Shown: positions 57,304 through 64,000 of the stretch, piece by piece
Layout of the letters: each line of letters begins with the position of its first letter
Position numbering within the stretch: the stretch's first letter is position 1
NCBI GenBank assembly: GCA_002005505.1
Contig: KV908337.1
Location: forward strand, 522,501 to 586,500
DNA: 64,000 nt
Direction: 5' to 3'
Source of the DNA: Botryococcus braunii
Taxonomy: Eukaryota > Chlorophyta > Trebouxiophyceae
Notes under the pieces: model-generated
Databases searched by the model: none
What the model was told of the DNA's origin: nothing
What the model saw: only the letters and a program-made list of their open reading frames with translations
Program-made: the position numbers and the translations under genes

Positions 57304-57828
57304 ATGGCGCGAACGCGACAAACCGGACGTATGAGCACGGGCAGAAGTAGACCTCATCCACCTCCACCTCCTCCTCCAACATATAACGAGCGAAGAAAGG
57401 CAGGAGGAGAGACAGGCCCACGAACGATAGACGAACGGGTATTCCTAGTGAAGGACTTCGTCCACGAAGCACACGGACGAGGAGCACTTACCCCACCTCA
57501 GTGGTTCCGAGAGCGTTTCCCGATTTATCCAGCATATAAATTCACTGTTTGGGAAATCTCGTTCATCAACGGAGAGCCAGGATATCTGACACGAGCAATT
57601 TTTGAGAGGTGCGTACAGCAAACAGGAGGTCCGTCGCACGAAGCATATTGGACGGAGAAAGCGGCCTACGCAGCGATTGAGCTAGCTTTGAGCAGCCTGG
57701 GAGACGATTTCATTGATCATCTAATTCTCTACGGCGAAGGACGATTTGAAGTGGACGAGTGGGAAACAGAAGACGACAGTGAGGACGAGGACGGAGACTC
57801 CAGACTGTCAGAAAGGAGCGACGATTGA
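57304..57828 (+). CDS. copia-2 upstream ORF1, 174 residues, unknown function
   Basis: Starts MARTRQTGRMSTGRSR (basic), then a run of prolines, a folded-looking middle (RTIDERVFLVKDFVHEAHG, FTVWEISFINGEPGYL, AAYAAIELALSSLGDDFIDH) and a strongly acidic end (EDDSEDEDGD). No zinc knuckle or known domain recognised. The stop TGA (57826-57828) is in the same frame as gag-pol, with only five sense codons (AAG GGT CCG AAC AGC) before the gag ATG. It may be an N-terminal gag domain released by, or joined through, stop read-through. I do not know its function. Confidence 0.8.
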   Translation: MARTRQTGRMSTGRSRPHPPPPPPPTYNERRKAGGETGPRTIDERVFLVKDFVHEAHGRGALTPPQWFRERFPIYPAYKFTVWEISFINGEPGYLTRAIFERCVQQTGGPSHEAYWTEKAAYAAIELALSSLGDDFIDHLILYGEGRFEVDEWETEDDSEDEDGDSRLSERSDD

Positions 57829-57843
57829 AAGGGTCCGAACAGC

Positions 57844-60800
57844 ATGAAGAAGAAGGGTACGAGCACCAGTGAAGCATCAAAGTCAGCGGACGAGGAATCG
57901 ACATCAACCCCCACGCGAGAGCCATGCACACCCAGTACCTCCAAGGGTGAGGGAGATAGTCTTCCCGAGGTTATTGCTACGCAAGTAAAGGTCCATATCA
58001 AGCTATTGCGTCATGGTCAGAACTTTATAGTGTGGGATAATGCATTCACTGCTGCTAATAGTGCAAAAGGTTCCCTACCTGCTATTCAAGAAGCCATGCC
58101 TGGTACAATTCACAATGCTGCTGCTATGCTACTGATCTATGAATCAGTACCAGAAGAATGGTTGGGGGAACTGTCTAGCAAGCCCTCTGCTTATGATGCC
58201 TACGTATTTATATGCAAGAAATTTGTTGGTGGACACAACCCCCAAGCCAATGCAGACTGGCTGAAGGAGATGGCAAGGGGCATGAAGAGAGGGGAAACTA
58301 TCTCCCAGTATGTGTCCAGGATGATCAATCTGAAGAGCTGCCTGAAACGTAACGGACATGATCTCCTGGATGGTCATGTGGCAACCCAGATAGTGCAGGG
58401 ACTTCCAGCAGCAGCCAACCCACCAGGATTGCTACCCACTGCAGTTGCTCAGCCTTTGGATCAGCTGGCAGATCTGATCTCCACCACAGCAGAGGCCTCA
58501 GGGTATAATGATGATGGGGAGCAACAGGCAGTGGTCATGATGGCTCAGCCTACCCCACCTGCCCCTGTAACTGCACCAACAGCATGTGCGCTGAGCCAAC
58601 CCAAGCAGTCAGCAGAAGGGGAAGCAAAGGGAGAGATAAAGGGGACCTGCAACTACTGCCACAAAAGGGGGCACTTCTGGCGAGACTGCCGCAAGAGGCA
58701 GAGGGATGCAGACACCCAGAGGAACGTAGTTGCAGCTGTACAGCAGCTAGCTGGCATGTGGCCTCAGGGACAATTCCCTGGAGCACCTCAGCCACCCCCA
58801 ACTGTGCAGCATGCCTTCCCGGGAGCTGGAGCATTCCCACTGTTGCATCCACCACATGGCCCTCCCTCTCCCCCTTCAGAAGGTATGCCATACGTAGTGT
58901 CCTACAATGTGCTGGACTCTCACTGCAATAGACAGTCCAAACAGTCTTGGCTTGTGGATAGTGGAGCGTCAGTGCACCTTGTGAACAGCCTGTCCCTGCT
59001 GCATGCCCCCACTGTACATACCAAACCTATTCCCCTTCAACTTGCCACTTCAGACGCAACAGGAGGAATCATTGCCACTGGCTCAGTTTGTCTGTTGTCC
59101 TCACAGCACGTACCACTGTGGCTGCATCATGTGCAGTGTGTTCCTTCAGCTACGACCAATATCCTGTCAGTATCTGCTGCCCTTCGTGATGGTGCCTGCC
59201 TCGCCACAGACGGTGTGGGCAGCTTTACAGCAGTGACAGGCCCAAATGGGTGGAGGATGCCAGTGAGTGCAGAGAATGGTTTGTATTATGTACACAACTG
59301 TGTGCCTGTGACTGCAAGTAAAACCCCATGCCCAGTAACAGCTACCCTGAAGAGAAAAAGTAAGAAAAGCCTGAAGCACGACTGCACTAGACGGTTCCTG
59401 TGGCACAGCAGACTGGGACACCCTGGAGAACCATGGATGCTACGGCTGAGCAGCGAGCAATTGGTCACTGGCCTAGACACACATCTCCCCCCTTGTGAAA
59501 AATGCCCCAAGTACTGTGAAGCATGTATTGAGGGGAAGCATGCACGCCCACCGTTTGGGGAAAGTTCCAGACCTGCAGTGAACCCCCTTGACAGAATTCA
59601 CATTGATACTGTGGGTCCTATATCTCCAGCTGCAATTACTGGAGAACGGTATTGGGTGACAGTAGTTGATGAAGCATCAGGATGGAAAGCAGCTTTGCCA
59701 GTTAAATCAAAGGATGTTATTGGAGCTGTTGTCAGGGACCTTGTCCTGTTTTGGCAGACGGAACGAAGGACCACTGTGAAATGCATTCGGTGTTACAGGG
59801 GGACTGAATTTGTTAATGCCAAATTCAAGGAGTTCTGTGCATCTCAGGGCACTAAACTGGAGATGTCTGCACCATATACCCCGCAACAGAATGGAATAGC
59901 TGAGCGAGCCAACAGAACCCTCAAGGAGCGAACCAGGACACTTCTCAACTTTGCAGCAGCCAGTCCCGTGATGTGGAAAGAGGCACTGGAGACAGCCTGC
60001 ACCCTTGTGAACATGGGACCCAGCTCAGGCAGGCCTCTTACCCCCTGTGAAATGTTTATGGGATACAAACCTGATGTCTCCCTTCTACGTACCTGGGGAT
60101 GTCTGGCATTCGTGCATGTTCCAGACCAGCAGAGGGGTGTATTTGCTCCTAAGGCAGTACCCGGGATGTTCACTGGATATTCACCAGTGTCCAAGGCATA
60201 TCGAATCTACCTAGGAGGAGGGGTCTGGCGGGAAAGCAGAGATGTGGAATTTGTGGAGCACATTCGGGGGGCCTCCAGAGTAGGATTACACATTCTGCCT
60301 GGACAGCCACAGATGTTTTCATATCCAGAAGGTTTGCACCTCCAGCAGTGGGATAGTGAACTTCCTGCTGATCACATCCAGCTCCACACTCAAGATGGCA
60401 GGATCAGCATACCCTGCTCCAGCAACAGACCTGACAGCACCCTCCCAGAAGCCCCTGACGAGGCTGCAACCGAGCCTGACTGTCAAGGGAAGTGCCTCCC
60501 GGAGGAAGGTGCCTCAGATCTTGCCACTGGATCACCGGGAGGAACTCTTCAGCTGGACCTGGACCAGTCCGGCATGCTGGAGACTCTTCGTCAAATGGCA
60601 AGAGGGAATCCCGACAGCGAAGAACACCAACGGTGTTTGGGGCGAGCACAGCAGACACTCCGAGATCCACGGCCTGACAACGAAGGCCAGCAGCCGGATG
60701 GATTGACAAGATCACAACGCTATGAGCAGCGCACTGCTGCTCGAGAGCTCCTGCTGGCACAGGAGAAGGGCGAGAGCTGTGAGCGAGTGGGGTTGACTGA

Positions 60801-63087
60801 ATGTGACACCGAGTCACAGGGACCAGGGGAAGTGCAGGAAAGAGGTCAGGATCCTGAGAGACCTGCATCACATGTGAGCGATGAGAGGGGGACAGTCTCT
60901 GATCAGACTGAAAATGGTCCAAGTGAGCTGAGTTGCCTGGGTGGGACCTGCTCAGTACCTGAGGAAATTGTTAGAGATGGGAGCTCTGTCTGTAATGCCC
61001 AGAGACAATGTGGTGCCAGCCACGCAAGTGTGGGCTATGCTTGTGAGTGTGCTGCTGGGCCGGCGCCCCAGCGCTCATGTTTGGCAGGGAGCAGACAGAG
61101 AGAGAGAGAGACATGGGCACAATCTCAAGACAGACCAAGAGCTCATGCCATGCAGTGTGGTTCAAATGCCTGTGAGAGTCCAGACGGGACTGCAAACCGT
61201 CGGCCATGTGAGAGTGTGTCAGAGGAGGTGAATCGGAAGCCCAGACAGTGTGAGAATTCGCCCAATTACAAGAGCTTTCCGAGAGGTACCTGTGTTTGGG
61301 AGGATGATGTGAGAGAGACTGGCAGCAAGCTTGAGAGGGCAAGTTGTGAGTCTAAGAGAGAGAAAGATCAGAGAGGGGGGTCTGGATCGCTCCCAACAGT
61401 CCCCTCATGCAGTGCGGCGATATTCAGCGAAAGAGTAGTGGGTGACAGTGAGAGTAAGAGTAAGCAAGATCAGGGGAAGCACACTGGTGTGCGATTTGGG
61501 AAGATTAGTGTGCCTTCCAGCTTAAAGGAAGCCCAGCAGTCCCCACAGTGGGAATATTGGAAGGCTGCAATGCAGGAGGAGCAAAACTCTTTAGATGCTC
61601 ATGAGGTGATGGAGTTTGTTCCAAGACCTCGTGGTCACAAAGTAATCCCTGTTCACTGGATTTTCTCAGTGAAAATGGATGCTCACGGTAATGTGCTTAG
61701 ATTCAAGGCTAGGCTGGTGGCTCAAGGGTGCAGGCAAATTCCAGGAGTGGATGTAATGGAGGTATTTGCTCCCACCAGCAGTTATGGGTCTAGAAGAGCT
61801 TTGCTGTCAGTAGCTGCACAGGAGGGTCTTGAAATTCACCAGGTGGATGTCAAGACTGCATTTCTAAATGGTGAATTAGAGGAGGAGGTCTATGTCACAC
61901 AACCTCCTGGGTTTGAGAATGGGGATGGGAACACTGTGTGTCGCTTGAAGAAGGCACTGTATGGCCTGAAGCAAGCTCCAAGGGCATGGCATAAGACCCT
62001 TAATGAGAAGCTACATACCATGGGGTATGAGGTGTGCAAGAGTGATGCTGGGGTCTATGTGAAATGTTCTGTGGATGGAGGGAAATCCTTTGTGCTGATT
62101 TATGTTGATGATCTATTGATAGTTTCAAAGGGCATGAGTGAGATTGAGAGAGTGAAAGGGTTGCTGAAGCAGGAGTTCACCATTCATGATCTAGGAGAGG
62201 TGAAAGATTTCTTGGGCTGTCAAGTGATGAGAGATAGAGAGAAAGGGTTGATTTCCTTGAGTTGCATCCCAAAGATTGATGCCCTAGTTGAGAAATTTGG
62301 GCTGGATCTGGAGTCTGTGGGGCCTGACACCCCTATGACTAAGGATTTTGTGGCCACACAGCGACCTATGTCTAAGGACAACAGTGCCAGCATTGGAGCT
62401 GGGAGTCCCTTACCTCCGGGTCACAGATACTGTGAACTGGTTGGGTCACTGTTGTACATTGCCAACACCACAAGGCCTGATATTTCCCAGGCTGTAGGAG
62501 TGCTTTCCAGGTATAGGATTACTCCCACCACTGCTCATTGGAATGAAGCCATCAGAGTGTTGAAATATCTGATGGCTACCAGGGATCTTGTGTTAGTACT
62601 TGGAGGGAAGGACACAGAGCTGGAGGGCTTTGTGGATGCAGATTATGGTGGTGATCAGGATCACAGGTTTTCTACCACTGGTTACGTAATTCGTGTGTTT
62701 GGAGGAGCAGTAGTTTGGGGAAGCAAAAAGCAGTCTGCAGTGGCCACATCCACTGTAGAGGCTGAGTTTATGGCGGCAAGTGTAGCTGTCAAAGAGGCAA
62801 ATTGGATGAAAGGATTCCTGGAAGAAATTGGGATTTCTCCGTGGATTGTGAAGATCCACTGTGATAATCAGGGATGCATCAATCATCTCAGAAATCCAGT
62901 GTTCTCTAAACATACCAAGCACATCGCAATCAGCTTCCATTTTGCACGGGAAGCTATTGCATTGGGTCAGGTGGATGTGAAATACGTTCCTTCTGCAAGG
63001 AATGTAGCAGATATATTCACGAAGCCTTTGACAAGGCAGGTGTTTCAGGGACATCGTGAGGCTCTGGGGTTGGCCAAGTTTTTGTGA
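57844..63087 (+). CDS. gag-pol: copia-2 gag-pol polyprotein, 1747 residues
   Basis: One unbroken frame. It contains copia-type gag (about 40-210), zinc knuckle CNYCHKRGHFWRDC (from Cys 269), protease WLVDSGASVH (Asp 372), GAG-pre-integrase FLWHSRLGH (about 518) and an integrase core with Asp 588 and Glu 687. A long Ser/Glu/Cys-rich linker follows (about 840-1230), then RT (VIPVHWIFSVKMD, AFLNGELEEEVYV, YVDD from Tyr 1420) and RNase H (FVDADYGGD, STVEAEFM, KHTKHIAISFHF). At residue 651, exactly 35 residues before Glu 687, the motif reads IRCYRGTEF, where relatives have Asp (IRTDNGTEF). The second metal-binding Asp is therefore Tyr, codon TAC at 59794. All other catalytic motifs are present. 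The copia fold and order are certain; activity of the integrase is doubtful. Confidence 0.96.
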   Translation: MKKKGTSTSEASKSADEESTSTPTREPCTPSTSKGEGDSLPEVIATQVKVHIKLLRHGQNFIVWDNAFTAANSAKGSLPAIQEAMPGTIHNAAAMLLIYESVPEEWLGELSSKPSAYDAYVFICKKFVGGHNPQANADWLKEMARGMKRGETISQYVSRMINLKSCLKRNGHDLLDGHVATQIVQGLPAAANPPGLLPTAVAQPLDQLADLISTTAEASGYNDDGEQQAVVMMAQPTPPAPVTAPTACALSQPKQSAEGEAKGEIKGTCNYCHKRGHFWRDCRKRQRDADTQRNVVAAVQQLAGMWPQGQFPGAPQPPPTVQHAFPGAGAFPLLHPPHGPPSPPSEGMPYVVSYNVLDSHCNRQSKQSWLVDSGASVHLVNSLSLLHAPTVHTKPIPLQLATSDATGGIIATGSVCLLSSQHVPLWLHHVQCVPSATTNILSVSAALRDGACLATDGVGSFTAVTGPNGWRMPVSAENGLYYVHNCVPVTASKTPCPVTATLKRKSKKSLKHDCTRRFLWHSRLGHPGEPWMLRLSSEQLVTGLDTHLPPCEKCPKYCEACIEGKHARPPFGESSRPAVNPLDRIHIDTVGPISPAAITGERYWVTVVDEASGWKAALPVKSKDVIGAVVRDLVLFWQTERRTTVKCIRCYRGTEFVNAKFKEFCASQGTKLEMSAPYTPQQNGIAERANRTLKERTRTLLNFAAASPVMWKEALETACTLVNMGPSSGRPLTPCEMFMGYKPDVSLLRTWGCLAFVHVPDQQRGVFAPKAVPGMFTGYSPVSKAYRIYLGGGVWRESRDVEFVEHIRGASRVGLHILPGQPQMFSYPEGLHLQQWDSELPADHIQLHTQDGRISIPCSSNRPDSTLPEAPDEAATEPDCQGKCLPEEGASDLATGSPGGTLQLDLDQSGMLETLRQMARGNPDSEEHQRCLGRAQQTLRDPRPDNEGQQPDGLTRSQRYEQRTAARELLLAQEKGESCERVGLTECDTESQGPGEVQERGQDPERPASHVSDERGTVSDQTENGPSELSCLGGTCSVPEEIVRDGSSVCNAQRQCGASHASVGYACECAAGPAPQRSCLAGSRQRERETWAQSQDRPRAHAMQCGSNACESPDGTANRRPCESVSEEVNRKPRQCENSPNYKSFPRGTCVWEDDVRETGSKLERASCESKREKDQRGGSGSLPTVPSCSAAIFSERVVGDSESKSKQDQGKHTGVRFGKISVPSSLKEAQQSPQWEYWKAAMQEEQNSLDAHEVMEFVPRPRGHKVIPVHWIFSVKMDAHGNVLRFKARLVAQGCRQIPGVDVMEVFAPTSSYGSRRALLSVAAQEGLEIHQVDVKTAFLNGELEEEVYVTQPPGFENGDGNTVCRLKKALYGLKQAPRAWHKTLNEKLHTMGYEVCKSDAGVYVKCSVDGGKSFVLIYVDDLLIVSKGMSEIERVKGLLKQEFTIHDLGEVKDFLGCQVMRDREKGLISLSCIPKIDALVEKFGLDLESVGPDTPMTKDFVATQRPMSKDNSASIGAGSPLPPGHRYCELVGSLLYIANTTRPDISQAVGVLSRYRITPTTAHWNEAIRVLKYLMATRDLVLVLGGKDTELEGFVDADYGGDQDHRFSTTGYVIRVFGGAVVWGSKKQSAVATSTVEAEFMAASVAVKEANWMKGFLEEIGISPWIVKIHCDNQGCINHLRNPVFSKHTKHIAISFHFAREAIALGQVDVKYVPSARNVADIFTKPLTRQVFQGHREALGLAKFL

Positions 63088-63105
63088 GGAAAAGGCAAGG
63101 GGAAG
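63088..63105 (+). other. copia-2 polypurine tract
   Basis: GGAAAAGGCAAGGGGAAG lies between the stop codon and the 3' LTR, with a single pyrimidine. It is the plus-strand primer site. Confidence 0.85.
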
Positions 63106-63835
63106 TGTTATAATAGTGACAGAACATTTTTTGGTGCCTTTCCCTCAGAAGAGTAATAGTGGCCAGATCATCGTCAATTACCAGAGAGAACAGTTAGTAG
63201 AATGAGTAATCAGTGGCAGAACCCAGGAGTTCTGCCAGAACCAATCTAGACCAATTGCGCGTTAATAAGAAAGGATGAGGTAATCGGACACGGTTTGCTC
63301 GAAAGGCTATATGCTCCTGGCTCGAAGGATTGAGGCACTTGATTGGGACATCAAAAGCACTTCGGGTGTTTGCTACTTTACTGTTGCCAGTCAAGTCTCT
63401 TCACTCACAGACGACACTGCTTGTTTCTCTACACACAACAAGAGTGTCGCCGGGCTTAACACCCTCGTGCCGGGTCATACAGGTAAACTGCTGTCAAGAC
63501 ATCATATGAACATGAACAATGGTTTAGGAAGGGTCTAGATAAGGTACAATAGAAAGGTGTAATTGCTTAGCTCATCGGACATTGGTAATGCAGACTATCA
63601 GTAACGTTGTTGATAGAGTAGTTTGAATTGCCGAGTGACGAGAGAGAGCAATAAACATTGTAAGACTTGATTGGGACATCAAAAGCACTTCGGGTGTTTG
63701 CTACTTTACTGTTGCCAGTCAAGTCTCTTCACTCACAGACGACACTGCTTGTTTCTCTACACACAACAAGAGTGTCACCGGGCTTAACACCCTCGTGCCG
63801 GGTCATACAGGGAACGCCAAGCACAAAAGTTCACA
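63106..63835 (+). repeat. copia-2 3' LTR, 730 bp
   Basis: Same length and ends as the 5' LTR, with the internal 147-bp repeats at 63337-63483 and 63665-63811. One G-to-A difference in the second repeat distinguishes it from the 5' LTR. Confidence 0.96.
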
Positions 63836-63840
63836 AAATC

Positions 63841-64000
63841 AGCCTGGGAGTCAGGCACCAGGTGCAAGACAGGTATATGGGTTCAATCCCGGTTTATTTG
63901 CTAGTAGGGCACTTAGGACTAGAAGTGTTCCTGTTACTAGTGGCCCAGCTGTGACAAGAGGTAACTTTCAACCTTCATTTGCTTTGCCTAGGACAAATGT
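63841..64000 (+). pseudogene. copy E gag continues to window end
   Basis: Reads QPGSQAPGARQVYGFNPGLF and RGNFQPSFALPRTN in the frame of the copia-1 N-terminal extension, matching copy D closely. It is cut off by the window end. Confidence 0.9.

Larger units (their letters stand above)
56507..63835 (+). mobile_element. copia-2: young full-length Ty1/copia element
   Basis: A 7329-bp element with two 730-bp LTRs that differ at one site I can find (GTCGCC at 57177 against GTCACC in the 3' LTR). Target duplication AAATC is at 56502-56506 and 63836-63840. It carries an extra upstream ORF, a full gag-pol frame and a purine tract. The protein sequence is far from copia-1. It is one of the youngest insertions in the window, though its integrase looks catalytically damaged. 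Confidence 0.97.

Overview
The window is a nest of transposable elements from what looks like a large, repeat-rich nuclear genome. I see no convincing host protein-coding gene, no rRNA or tRNA gene, no CRISPR array and no bacterial feature. Chromodomain-bearing Ty3/gypsy elements, Ty1/copia elements, a small hAT-type DNA element and TRIM/solo-LTR pieces point to the green lineage. The priming site of one copia element (57237-57253) fits the anticodon arm of a plant-type initiator tRNA, which suggests a streptophyte plant or alga. The species cannot be named from this sequence.

Layout. 1-3266: non-coding DNA with a 200-bp (GA)n tract. 3267-10193: decayed gypsy-1 on the minus strand. It is broken by a 268-bp solo LTR (6471-6738), a fold-back duplication of gag (arms 7313-7836 and 7842-8366) and a 1005-bp non-autonomous hAT element (8558-9562). 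10194-14572: copia-1 copy A (plus strand, no LTRs, strongly decayed). 14573-23590: the 3' part of gypsy-3 (minus strand), split by copia-1 copy B (14867-21016) and by a 591-bp TRIM (22932-23522). 23882-54542: a tandem of two copia-1 copies, C and D (minus strand), that share the middle LTR. Copy C holds two gypsy insertions: G2a (29866-36800, plus strand) and G2b (37237-45646, minus strand, internally rearranged). 54543-64000: copia-1 copy E (plus strand), inserted head-to-head into the outer LTR of copy D. Copy E is split by copia-2 (56507-63835), a young element with 730-bp LTRs and a full-length gag-pol frame.

Insertion boundaries are well supported because most elements end in TG...CA and carry 5-bp target duplications that I could read directly: GTGCA for G2a, CCGGG for G2b, AAATC for copia-2, TGGTG for copy B, CCTGC for the TRIM, CTTGA and AAATA for two solo LTRs, and CACAC for a 191-bp solo LTR. 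The hAT element has an 8-bp duplication, GCTGGAGT. These give a clear relative order of events.

Most unusual points: (1) copia-2 has intact frames and almost identical LTRs, but the second integrase Asp is Tyr; it also has an extra upstream ORF separated from gag-pol by one in-frame UGA, and a half-tRNA-type primer site. (2) The G2 gypsy family also has gag and pol in one frame, separated by a single UGA, conserved in two copies, and its gag lacks a recognisable capsid domain. (3) The TRIM LTR contains tRNA-like A and B boxes. (4) The gag fold-back resembles hairpin loci that produce silencing RNAs. (5) G2b is a mosaic with four LTR pieces inside one target duplication. (6) The leader of copy E is a recombinant of two subfamilies.
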